From positions 1 through 29,620 of the forward strand of contig CAYIEF010000009.1 of the NCBI GenBank assembly GCA_964362365.1: 29,620 nucleotides of DNA, read 5' to 3'. This DNA comes from JACPIL01 sp964362365 (lineage in GTDB: Archaea; Nanobdellota; Nanobdellia; Woesearchaeales; GW2011-AR9). Below the pieces are notes generated by a model. It worked only from the letters and a program-made list of their open reading frames with translations, was not told the origin of the DNA and did not search any database. Of this stretch, positions 14,443 to 22,180 are shown piece after piece (the first letter of the stretch is position 1; every line of letters begins with the position of its first letter). A program made the position numbers and the translations under genes.

Positions 14443-15612
14443 ATGCTGAGCCAAACTGATAAAGTAGTAGCAGTTGCTGATCCTACCGACCCCATCTTTA
14501 AATCACTGGTCAAAAGAGATTTACTGGAAACACGGCAAGGGAGCCAATTAGCCTTAGATGACCGCTTTCATGAAGCGCTTCTGGTGCAAACTGTTTTAGG
14601 ACATGCTCAGAACGGCCATAAGGTATTTTACGAAGGAGGAATGCAATATTCTTTTGCCACTATTTCTGATATCATCCAAGCTGCCGACCTCGATCTCACA
14701 AAAATAAAAAATCTAAGGCAAAGCCTGATTGATGAAGTCTTTGAATGGGTAGAATTAGCAAAACAAGATAAAACAAACAGGTTAGTGATCGGTGAACGGC
14801 CTCTCCTAGGAGTAGAATTTCTACGCGGCTACCAAATTGACCCAGAATTCGTGCTTAAAGGGATGGTCCTAGCCGGAACTATGGATAATTACGGATGGAG
14901 ACAAGCTACCGTACAGAAATATGAAGGCAAAACCTTGAAAGGCCTGCCGCTTATCATCGGTGGTGGAGAGACTTATTTAGTTGATCCTCATGTTATTGAT
15001 AGAGAAAAATTCTTTTTGCTTGAAGATCTAACTAAGGGAGAAACAAGCCAAGAAACTATCGATGAGCTACGTGAAAAAGGAGTAATCACCGCTGAGAATA
15101 ATCCTCATGCTGAAGTAGCCTACATCCGGCGAAAAAAAGGTTTAGGAACTTCTGATGATGCTGCCTTTATTATGATGGGCGAGATGTATAAGAATGATAA
15201 AAATGATTCTTGGAAGAGATCTCTTTCTGCTTTTCTCGGCGGCTTCGTTGTAGATGGTGTTGATACGTATGATAAATGCGTCGCCAGGCCGGTCGAAGGA
15301 GGTTATGACGAAAAGCTTGGCACAGATATTAGGCATACTCTTCCTTCCTTAGTGAGCGATGACGAGATTACCACACTTATTTACTATTCTGCTAAAGGAA
15401 ACGGAGATCCTTTAGTAAGCTGTTCACATAAACGTTTGATCCAAACCATATCTACAGCCGATCCCCGGGTTCCCATGCTCTTGCACCACCATAAATATCT
15501 TGATACTGGAAAATATGCTCCTTTTCGCATAGGCTTTGAAAGGATGTCCAGCATACACTTTTATAATAGTGTGAAGGATAGAATCTATCATTATCATCAA
15601 CATAAAAGTTAG
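14443..15612 (+). CDS. Hypothetical protein, 389 residues
   Basis: A soluble protein I do not recognise. No signal peptide or membrane helix is seen. Features that could help identify it are a glycine-rich segment after a hydrophobic strand (LPLIIGGGETYLVDP, around 167-181), a charged helical middle (190-225), a segment with paired Asp residues (GTSDDAAFIMMGEM) and a His-rich C terminus (LLHHHKYLD, then YHYHQHKS). The His clusters could bind metal. It uses codons like the neighbouring housekeeping genes, which suggests a resident rather than a recently acquired gene. It has its own leaderless promoter and is followed by a convergent DUF1385 gene after 8 bases. No function is proposed. Confidence 0.7.
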   Translation: MLSQTDKVVAVADPTDPIFKSLVKRDLLETRQGSQLALDDRFHEALLVQTVLGHAQNGHKVFYEGGMQYSFATISDIIQAADLDLTKIKNLRQSLIDEVFEWVELAKQDKTNRLVIGERPLLGVEFLRGYQIDPEFVLKGMVLAGTMDNYGWRQATVQKYEGKTLKGLPLIIGGGETYLVDPHVIDREKFFLLEDLTKGETSQETIDELREKGVITAENNPHAEVAYIRRKKGLGTSDDAAFIMMGEMYKNDKNDSWKRSLSAFLGGFVVDGVDTYDKCVARPVEGGYDEKLGTDIRHTLPSLVSDDEITTLIYYSAKGNGDPLVSCSHKRLIQTISTADPRVPMLLHHHKYLDTGKYAPFRIGFERMSSIHFYNSVKDRIYHYHQHKS

Positions 15613-15620
15613 CAAAAATC

Positions 15621-16445
15621 TTACCCTAAAACTGCTTTCAACGAAGCAATTCCCACTTCAATCTGCCTATCAGTAGGTTCTTTAGTAGTAATCCGCTGCA
15701 GCCATAATCCTGGCGCAGTTACAACTTTTACAAAAGGATTATTTCCATATCTGCCGCTCAGCTTGATCAATTCATATCCGATTCCGGAAATAACTGGCAA
15801 TAACAACAATCTGCCGCCCAACTTAACCCACAAAGGACCAGATAAGAAGCTAAAAGTAGCGATAGAAAGGATCAAAATCAAAAATAAGAATGAAGTCCCG
15901 CAGCGGGGATGGAATCTGGAAAAACCACGCACATTATCCACAGCCAGCTCCTTCTTGTTCTCGTAACAGTAAATAGTTTTATGTTCAGCGCCATGATATT
16001 GGAATAAAGTCTTTACATCTTTCATGCGCGAAATAAGCAGAAGATACCCTAAGAATAGCACTACTCGGAAAAGGCCGTCAAAAACATTGAACCATAAGCC
16101 GTCACTCTGAATCCATCTGGCTGCAAAAAATGGCAGTCCTACAAACAGCACTAATGCGGAAAGAAACGACAACCCTAAAGTGCCTACAATCTCTTTAGTA
16201 CTGAGACGCTCTTCCTTGCCCAGATGTTGGTTGCTGCTCCATACCAGAGCGCGGACCCCATCATATAAGGCATATCCTAAACCGACTACGCCACGCACAA
16301 AAAAAACATTAAACCATGCCGGAAAAGAACTGCTTTTTTCTTTGGTGATCTTTATTTTTCCATTCGGCAGGCGCACTGCTACAGCATATTTTTCCTTGTT
16401 GCGCATCATCACGCCTTCAATGACTGCTTGTCCGCCGATTTCCAT
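15621..16445 (-). CDS. DUF1385 family membrane protein (YqhQ-like)
   Basis: A 274-residue integral membrane protein of the DUF1385/YqhQ family. Diagnostic segments are the N terminus 'EIGGQAVIEGVMMR' (2-15), the central 'YHGAEHKTIYCYE' and 'FSRFHPRCGTSFL' with conserved His, Glu and Cys, and 'GISYE'-like 'GIGYELIKLSGR' near the end. Hydrophobic segments lie around residues 90-108, 123-140, 183-205 and 210-228. The conserved His/Glu/Cys set suggests metal binding or catalysis at the membrane, but the family's activity is not established. It is common in Firmicutes and also found in archaea. Length is close to the family norm. It is a single-gene unit convergent with the 389-residue gene. Confidence 0.88.
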   Translation of the reverse strand: MEIGGQAVIEGVMMRNKEKYAVAVRLPNGKIKITKEKSSSFPAWFNVFFVRGVVGLGYALYDGVRALVWSSNQHLGKEERLSTKEIVGTLGLSFLSALVLFVGLPFFAARWIQSDGLWFNVFDGLFRVVLFLGYLLLISRMKDVKTLFQYHGAEHKTIYCYENKKELAVDNVRGFSRFHPRCGTSFLFLILILSIATFSFLSGPLWVKLGGRLLLLPVISGIGYELIKLSGRYGNNPFVKVVTAPGLWLQRITTKEPTDRQIEVGIASLKAVLG

Positions 16446-16543
16446 GAGAGATTAGAGAGATTGAATATATTTAAATGTTCTCTTAGGAATTATTTTAGTT
16501 CTGGTTTAAGAGATTTAGCGAATGAAAACTACGTATAACGGTT

Positions 16544-16674
16544 CAGGCTGTCCCATAATCCTATTTTGCTCTTCGTCGGAGGCATGATTCGGTGTTTTGG
16601 CACGGTCTATTTTTCAAAATTTAGCATCCGACGCATCAGCCAGTATACATTTTTGGTAATTGTGGGACAGCCTG
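16544..16674. mobile_element. 131-bp MITE-like element with target-site duplication
   Basis: CAGGCTGTCCCA at 16544-16555 is repeated in inverted orientation at 16663-16674; allowing one mismatch the match runs 15 of 16. The direct repeat GGTT flanks both ends (16540-16543 and 16675-16678), as expected for a 4-bp target duplication. An inner inverted pair (CGTCGGA near 16578 and TCCGACG near 16627) makes the element partly palindromic. It is too short for a transposase, so it would be moved in trans. I do not assign an IS family. Confidence 0.65.
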
Positions 16675-16689
16675 GGTTGTTAAGTCCAA

Positions 16690-16745
16690 TTGAAATAAAG
16701 ACCTGTGGAAGTCAAAAGCCACACAATTTAAGGTGGCGGAATTTA
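16690..16745 (+). repeat. Left copy of an inverted repeat flanking the aminopeptidase gene
   Basis: Two blocks, TTGAAATAAAGACC (16690-16703) and GTGGCGGAATTTA (16733-16745), recur in the same order in reverse complement at 17829-17869, on the other side of the aminopeptidase gene. Here the blocks are 29 bases apart and contain a small hairpin (TGTGG/CCACA). The second block resembles the 5' part of bacterial tRNA-Leu, which may hint at an origin at a tRNA-related site. Confidence 0.55.
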
Positions 16746-16749
16746 GATT

Positions 16750-16761
16750 AAATATATAAAA
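16750..16761 (+). promoter_or_regulatory. TATA box of the aminopeptidase gene
   Basis: AAATATATAAAA is centred 27 bases before the ATG at 16783, which favours that start over the upstream in-frame TTG at 16771. Confidence 0.5.
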
Positions 16762-16782
16762 CTGAATGCATTGTCTCTTTAT

Positions 16783-17823
16783 ATGATTAAAAAAATAGTT
16801 TATGGTATACTCGTTGTAATTTTCTTAGTAATCATAATTAATTTTAATTCTATAGCTTATGTTTCAAGCATTATTTCGGATCAAATTAGTTTAGTCTCTA
16901 AAGCCGAAGATATTGATGAGGTTGTTGTCAATGAAAATATCAAAAATCAACTAAAACTTGTTCCAGAAATAATGCAGTTTGGAAATGAAGTAGGTTTCCC
17001 AAAAACAAAAGCATACTCTAAATATATACCATTACAACGAGAAGTTTTCCTTCACTCATTATCTGCATCTGATAAAGATAAATTTCAAGATTACACTTGG
17101 AGATGGCCTTTTATTGGCGAACTCCCATACAAAGGCTTTATTGAAAAAGATGACGCATTGAAAGAACAATTAAAATTAGAGAAAGAAAATTATGACACGC
17201 ATCTTGGAGAATCTAGTGCAATGAGTACACTAGGTATTCTTCCCGATCCAATTACCACAACAATGATTAATGAAAGTGATGTTACTGTTTTAATTAATAT
17301 GATCTATCATGAAAGAACCCACCAATTATTCTATAAAAAAGGACAAGTTATATTTAACGAAAATTCTGCGGTCTTGCTTGGACAACTTACTACGCTTGAA
17401 TTTCTGAAAGGTAAATTCGGAGAAAATTCAGAAGAATATCAAAAACAGATTAATAGAATTAACGATAAACTAATTTTTTCTGAATTTATTGATGGGTTTT
17501 ACAATGAATTAGATAAATTATATTCAAGTAATATTTCCTCTGAAGAAAAAATCAAAAAACGAGAAGAAATCTTCCAAAAGCATCTTGAAAAATTTAAGAT
17601 AGTAAAAGAAAAATTAAACAAATCTTTCAAAAATTTTGATCAGGAAGAAATAAACAATGCATACATCCTTTCTTTTTATAGATACTATGGAAAACTTCAT
17701 AATTATTACAAAGTATATGAAAAACTAGGAGACAATCTTCAAGAGACAATTGCATTCTTCAATAATACTGCCCAATCGTCTGAAAATCCTGAGAAAATCA
17801 TTAGTGATTTCTTAAAGCAGTAA
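16783..17823 (+). CDS. COG4324-type predicted aminopeptidase, membrane-anchored zincin
   Basis: A 346-residue protein with an N-terminal hydrophobic segment (about residues 3-20) and a zinc peptidase motif: 'MIYHERTHQLFY' holds HERTH (an HExxH site), and about 15 residues later 'FNENSAVLLG' supplies the third zinc ligand or active-site Glu. The segment before it ('GILPDPITTTMI') also matches the predicted aminopeptidase family COG4324 (PF10023), mostly bacterial lipoproteins of unknown substrate. The C-terminal half is a Lys/Glu-rich helical region, and the last part 'NAYILSFYRYYG' is also family-like. The start at 16783 is preferred because of the TATA box 27 bases upstream. It is AT-rich and bracketed by inverted repeats, with a MITE beside it, so it looks acquired. 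Activity outside the cytoplasm is inferred. Confidence 0.8.
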   Translation: MIKKIVYGILVVIFLVIIINFNSIAYVSSIISDQISLVSKAEDIDEVVVNENIKNQLKLVPEIMQFGNEVGFPKTKAYSKYIPLQREVFLHSLSASDKDKFQDYTWRWPFIGELPYKGFIEKDDALKEQLKLEKENYDTHLGESSAMSTLGILPDPITTTMINESDVTVLINMIYHERTHQLFYKKGQVIFNENSAVLLGQLTTLEFLKGKFGENSEEYQKQINRINDKLIFSEFIDGFYNELDKLYSSNISSEEKIKKREEIFQKHLEKFKIVKEKLNKSFKNFDQEEINNAYILSFYRYYGKLHNYYKVYEKLGDNLQETIAFFNNTAQSSENPEKIISDFLKQ

Positions 17824-17828
17824 GTTAG

Positions 17829-17869
17829 TAAATTCCGCCACTTTGCTGCTTCTTGGGTCTTTATTTCAA
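17829..17869 (-). repeat. Right copy of the inverted repeat flanking the aminopeptidase gene
   Basis: TAAATTCCGCCAC (17829-17841) and GGTCTTTATTTCAA (17856-17869) are exact reverse complements of the two blocks at 16690-16745, but only 14 bases apart here. They begin 6 bases after the aminopeptidase stop. A further GC-rich stretch (17873-17912) follows with no gene. Confidence 0.55.
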
Positions 17870-17946
17870 CTTGCTCACTACGTTCGCACCCAGACGTAAA
17901 GTCCGGGGAGCATAACACCAATTATACAAACATTTATTACTCATCT

Positions 17947-20427
17947 CTAAAAAAACTTCCCCAATCCCGTCTGCGAACTCTCTTTAAACACCACTTCTTC
18001 ATTATATCCTAATACCGCAAAGATACTTGACACCGCTGGAATCAGTTGATGATCAACATAATACCCTGCATCGTACTCCCCTGCCAAAACATCAGTTGGA
18101 ATCTTCGCTCTGTCCCGCACCAAACCTTTACCCTTCACAATAATAAATGAAACAATCGTTCCTGCATCTACTGCTTCACCGCGTTCTTTCATCTCCTGCG
18201 CTATTTTCACATGCGGCGCAAAAGAGGAGTAACTGGACAACTCTCGAGTGATCTGCGTTTTCAAAATCAATCGCTCCAGTACAACTTTTCCGCTGCGCAA
18301 TTCTTTAACTGTATCTTTGACATAGTGCAGTGCTTCTTGAACTTTTTCCTGCAACACTAAGTCCAAGACTTTCTTCTGCACTTCCTTCGCTAGAGGTGAC
18401 CAGTTCCGCCTGACGGTCTCAAAGCCAGTTATTTTCAAGATTCCATCTTTACGCAGCAATGCATACTTTTTCTTCGCGCCTTTCTCAGAACTCTTCAACC
18501 CAACAAATATACCGCGCGGATAATGTCCTTCTAGTTCCAATTCCATCTGCCCGGGAAGCGTTTCATTAACTTCTTCCATAAATTTCAGCGCTTCATCCAT
18601 GGTTTTTCCATCTAACAGCAAGAAACAGGAATCAGTATCGGCATACACCACTTTAAATCCTCGTTCACCTGCCTTGGCAATCGTTGAAGTGATATAATTC
18701 CGTGCATATGCCGTAGTAGAAGCAGCAGATTCCAGACTATACCATCGGGCGGCATAAAATCCCAGATATCCATAAAAAGAATTTGCTAAAACCTTAAGTG
18801 CGTAAGAGCGAGCTTCTAGAAGCGCAATTTCTTTTCCTTCTTGTTTAGCTTTCTTTATTTCTTTTTTTATCTCCCCGCGACGCATAATCAATTGCTCTAA
18901 TATGGCAGGCAGGAATTTCTTTTCCCGCAGACAGAACCAATACTCTTCCTTACTCGGAACATGGGCCTGAGCTTTATCAGCGCAGCAGCTACATTTCAAT
19001 CCTTCCGGGCCGATATTATGTGCAGAGATGATGGTAGGGTACAGGGAACGGAAATCAAATACAACAATATCTTTATACAACCCCGGTGTTGGCTCATAGA
19101 CAAACGCTCCCTGAATAGATTCTTCCATCCTTCGGGAGATTTCTATATTTTCCGGCTTGTTCGGAGCAACCACTCCAAATTCCATCGCCCGTTTCGTGAT
19201 GTAACTCTCAACCAGTTTGCTAAAACGCATCCTTATCACATCAAAGGTAGGCAATCCGACCATAGAAGTAAACTCTATCATGTCCGGCAACAACTTTTCA
19301 CATAACTTGTAGGCTAAAAAACTATCATGCAGATTATAGGCGCAGAATTCGGCTAAACTCTCGTTTCCATCTTCAGAATCCCAGACTGAAGAAAGCTTAT
19401 CTAAATCAACCTTATGTTTCTGATGATTCAACAATTCCCGGGAAACAGAATCCAGCGAATATGTTTCCACATCTAAATCTTTTCCAAAAATATTGCGGAT
19501 AAACTTCAGCATATCTAGGTGAAGATAACCTTTGATCTTGCTTTGTACATCACCAAAACCGCCCTGAGCGACAATGATCTCGGAATAATCTATGCCGATA
19601 TCGAAACGAACCTGATGCTTCTGGGCCCTGGCTTGCAAATAAGGAAAATCAAAACCGTCGGTAAAATAACCGGTAAGAATATCAGGATTAAATTCTAAAA
19701 TTATTTTTTTCATTAGTTTTAATAATTCTGCTTCATCTGCAACAACTTCCACATATTCCGGCAGAGCAGCATTCTTCCAGGTGATGACTTTACGAAATTC
19801 TGTCCCATCTTTTTCTACACCATATAACGCAACCATCAGGATAGGGTTATTTTTGGAATCTATCTCCCGCTTCGCTGCATACGTTTCAATGTCGATAGCT
19901 AATATTTTCCAATCGCCATCTGGCAATGCTTCAGCTTTTTGCTGTAAAATATTTTCTGCCACAAAAACAGGAACACGCATCCATTGGCTTGGCATAAAAT
20001 TTCCTATTGCCACGACTTCCTTCATAGGGGTAATATTATGATCCCGCAGATACCGATGTACGTACAAAATATCTCGTTCATAGCAGGATGTGCCCCAGGT
20101 CTGAATTTCTTTCGCCAGCAGCGGAACAGCTTTAGGATAATTAGCATAGACTTTATAGAATTCTTGCTTCTTTCCAAGCAGATCTTTTTCCGCTAACTCA
20201 ACTCTAACCGCCTGTGCCGGTTCAATTCCCGCTTTCAAGGAAAGCTTCAGCACTTTTTCCTCAAATTTCTTCTTATCAAGGCCGGAAGCAGCTGCATAAA
20301 AAAAAGGCTGGTACTGGTGCTTAACTACAACCTTCTGTCCTTCCTTAGTACGGCCATAGAAATAGAAGAAAGTCTTTCCATCTTCTATTTTGTATTCAAA
20401 ATCATAGGGGTAAAAATGCAGTTCCAT
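17947..20427 (-). CDS. polB: Family B DNA polymerase (replicative, with 3'-5' exonuclease)
   Basis: An 826-residue archaeal family B DNA polymerase, the likely replicase or a main repair polymerase. The exonuclease domain has Exo I (LAIDIETYA; D179, E181), Exo II (GYFTDGFDFPYL; D260) and Exo III (YNLHDSFLAYKL; Y364, D368), so proofreading should be intact. The polymerase domain has motif A (FDFRSLYP; D458), motif B (LKVLANSFYG; K545) and motif C (YADTDS; 595-600). No intein interrupts motifs A-C. 'CSCCADKAQ' near 479 is a small Cys cluster in the palm insertion. Exo II has Phe where many enzymes have Asn, a variant I recall from other archaeal polymerases. Length is normal. The gene is transcribed from its own leaderless promoter. 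Confidence 0.97.
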   Translation of the reverse strand: MELHFYPYDFEYKIEDGKTFFYFYGRTKEGQKVVVKHQYQPFFYAAASGLDKKKFEEKVLKLSLKAGIEPAQAVRVELAEKDLLGKKQEFYKVYANYPKAVPLLAKEIQTWGTSCYERDILYVHRYLRDHNITPMKEVVAIGNFMPSQWMRVPVFVAENILQQKAEALPDGDWKILAIDIETYAAKREIDSKNNPILMVALYGVEKDGTEFRKVITWKNAALPEYVEVVADEAELLKLMKKIILEFNPDILTGYFTDGFDFPYLQARAQKHQVRFDIGIDYSEIIVAQGGFGDVQSKIKGYLHLDMLKFIRNIFGKDLDVETYSLDSVSRELLNHQKHKVDLDKLSSVWDSEDGNESLAEFCAYNLHDSFLAYKLCEKLLPDMIEFTSMVGLPTFDVIRMRFSKLVESYITKRAMEFGVVAPNKPENIEISRRMEESIQGAFVYEPTPGLYKDIVVFDFRSLYPTIISAHNIGPEGLKCSCCADKAQAHVPSKEEYWFCLREKKFLPAILEQLIMRRGEIKKEIKKAKQEGKEIALLEARSYALKVLANSFYGYLGFYAARWYSLESAASTTAYARNYITSTIAKAGERGFKVVYADTDSCFLLLDGKTMDEALKFMEEVNETLPGQMELELEGHYPRGIFVGLKSSEKGAKKKYALLRKDGILKITGFETVRRNWSPLAKEVQKKVLDLVLQEKVQEALHYVKDTVKELRSGKVVLERLILKTQITRELSSYSSFAPHVKIAQEMKERGEAVDAGTIVSFIIVKGKGLVRDRAKIPTDVLAGEYDAGYYVDHQLIPAVSSIFAVLGYNEEVVFKESSQTGLGKFF

Positions 20428-20447
20428 ATCTCTTATTTCAGAATACT

Positions 20448-20460
20448 GTTTTTATATAAA
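20448..20460 (-). promoter_or_regulatory. TATA box of DNA polymerase B
   Basis: TTTATATAAAAAC on the minus strand is centred 28 bases before the ATG at 20427, giving a leaderless start. Confidence 0.55.
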
Positions 20461-20483
20461 ATTATAGGAAATAAGTTATACTA

Positions 20484-21626
20484 TCAGAACTTGCTTCCGG
20501 TAATATAGGTTATATTTTCCCTTTTTCTTTCTTGTACTGATTTCGACAAGTCTTTTTCTTCGCTATAAAAAAGGGCCGCCTTGAAAGGATAGAAATTATC
20601 TATCTGGACGTCCCCAGTACGAAGAACTTTAGTGGGGGCAACGACTTTTCTTCCATCTGCCCATTCAGCAACTGCATTAGCTAAATTTTCCTCTTTTTCT
20701 TTTCCACTGCCAGTACTACAGGAATACAAAAAAATCACAGCAGCAGGATTAAGATGTTGCAGATGCCAGCCTAGTTCCCAATCAGAAGTATCAAGAGTAT
20801 AAGTTTCATCCTTTTCTGCCTTTGTTATACGTAAATCCTTTTCGCCAAGAGAAAGCGTTGTTTCAGTCCCATGACCGGATACCATAAAGAATTCAGATCC
20901 TTTACTTGCGTCTAAGGCATCGTAAATTTCATCTTCGACAGAAGCAACAACAGTTTTAATATCATACGTTTTTCTTAGCTCATGGTATAACTCTATTGCC
21001 TGGTCGGTCCTAAACGCCCCATAATTTCTCTCTTCTCTGGACTGCAAATACTTTAATTCCCCATCATGCGTTGTATAAGCTAATAAGGCATTTGGCTTAG
21101 CAGTATCTGTGAATGTTACAATATCCTTAACTTCCAGACCTAATCTGTAAAACTGAGGAAGCTGATTGCCAGAGAATGGCCGACCGTCAGAATTTAGAGT
21201 AGAAAGAAATTTTTTTGCATATTCAACAGTTCCGCCAGCATGTTTAAACGCAACAATATCATACCCAGTAAAGAAAGGTTTTCCATTAAGATCTTTCATG
21301 GAAGCTAACTCCGTTGCATACTCAAGAGTGCCCCCATCATTTCTAAACGCAATACTCTCTTCGCAGGTGAAAAAATCTTCTCCACCAACAGTTTTAAGTT
21401 CTGATAAATTATTAAAAAGAGTATCGCCAGGAACTGAGATACATAACAGTTCAAGCGTAATGCTGATGGTTGGAATTCCCTTCTGCGAGAGATGGTTATC
21501 TGGTTTTACTACCTCCGTTGTTTCATTCAACTTCGCAGTACCATAGAAGCCGGCTACGACTGTTGCAGCAGAAGCAATTAATGATGCAGAAGCAGCAATT
21601 TTTTTTACGTTTCCCGATATTCTCAT
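20484..21626 (-). CDS. Secreted or membrane-anchored caspase-like (clan CD) protein
   Basis: A 380-residue protein with an N-terminal signal or anchor helix (about residues 9-28). It carries at least two clear 33-residue tandem repeats (85-117 and 118-150), each with a core 'F-x3-G-G-T-x-E-Y-A', and perhaps degenerate copies before and after. The C-terminal domain has the His/Cys pair of clan CD cysteine peptidases: 'FFMVSGHGTE' (H252) after one strand and 'VIFLYSCSTGSG' (C303) after the next, as in caspases, gingipain and CHAT proteases. Family members cut after specific residues, often Arg/Lys or Asp, and act in cell-death, processing or surface biology. It follows two HIT genes with 7 bases between and is probably last in that operon. 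Peptidase activity is inferred. Confidence 0.7.
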   Translation of the reverse strand: MRISGNVKKIAASASLIASAATVVAGFYGTAKLNETTEVVKPDNHLSQKGIPTISITLELLCISVPGDTLFNNLSELKTVGGEDFFTCEESIAFRNDGGTLEYATELASMKDLNGKPFFTGYDIVAFKHAGGTVEYAKKFLSTLNSDGRPFSGNQLPQFYRLGLEVKDIVTFTDTAKPNALLAYTTHDGELKYLQSREERNYGAFRTDQAIELYHELRKTYDIKTVVASVEDEIYDALDASKGSEFFMVSGHGTETTLSLGEKDLRITKAEKDETYTLDTSDWELGWHLQHLNPAAVIFLYSCSTGSGKEKEENLANAVAEWADGRKVVAPTKVLRTGDVQIDNFYPFKAALFYSEEKDLSKSVQERKRENITYITGSKF

Positions 21627-21633
21627 CCTTTCA

Positions 21634-22176
21634 TCACGGTATCCTTCTCTGTGATTTCACTAAATAATTCTCCTTGTCTTTTTCCTGCGCACCAATTTTT
21701 AATTCTTTTCCTTCCTTTTTTTCCTTAACTTCTTCTTTCTTCTTAGGAGCAGTAAAGTCCCCCAGCTTAGCTACTTCTTCCGAAAGCTGGTGCGCAGCGA
21801 TGTCTAAATCATCCTGGCTAACTTCCTTCGGCTGCCATTGCAGGTTAAGGCCGTCGCCTTCCCGGCGAGGAACTACTTCCATCGCAAAATGAGGAACCTT
21901 TTGTCCGGCACCCAAGCCATTTTGTATAAGTATGTTGGTTCCTTCCGCTTGGAATACTTCAAAGACCGCGCGGCTAGTTTTATCCGCCACCGCCATGCAC
22001 TTGGTGATGATCTCATCAGGAACTTGCTCCATAATAGTAAAGTGTTGGCGGGGGAAAACCGTTATCTGGCCGGGAGTGTAAACTAGATCCTTCACGGCAA
22101 CCACCACTAAATCATCTTCATACAATAATTGCGCCTTGCTTTTCCCTGCCAAAATATCGCAATATTCGCATTCCAT
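21634..22176 (-). CDS. HIT-domain protein, divergent (second of tandem pair)
   Basis: A protein of about 180 residues with one HIT (histidine triad) fold: 'CEYCDILAGK' at the start (zinc CxxC type, 3-6), 'VFPRQHF' in the middle, and the triad position 'VPHFAMEVVPR'. HIT proteins hydrolyse or transfer nucleotidyl groups; the middle His of H-x-H-x-H is the nucleophile. Here the triad reads H-F-A-M-E, so the nucleophile and third His are lost and hydrolase activity is doubtful. The C terminus is a Lys/Glu-rich tail. The ATG at 22176 lies 4 bases beyond the upstream HIT gene's stop. A longer frame begins at 22311, but that would overlap the upstream gene and lacks the usual N terminus. Confidence 0.8.
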   Translation of the reverse strand: MECEYCDILAGKSKAQLLYEDDLVVVAVKDLVYTPGQITVFPRQHFTIMEQVPDEIITKCMAVADKTSRAVFEVFQAEGTNILIQNGLGAGQKVPHFAMEVVPRREGDGLNLQWQPKEVSQDDLDIAAHQLSEEVAKLGDFTAPKKKEEVKEKKEGKELKIGAQEKDKENYLVKSQRRIP

Positions 22177-22180
22177 AGTG

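Noticed and set aside
16733..16745. A tRNA-Leu gene at GTGGCGGAATT
   Set aside because: Only the first dozen bases resemble a tRNA; no anticodon arm or T arm follows, on either copy.
17873..17912. GC-rich stretch with GCTCACTACGTTCGC as a terminator
   Set aside because: It does not form a strong stem followed by a T-run; more likely part of a dispersed repeat.
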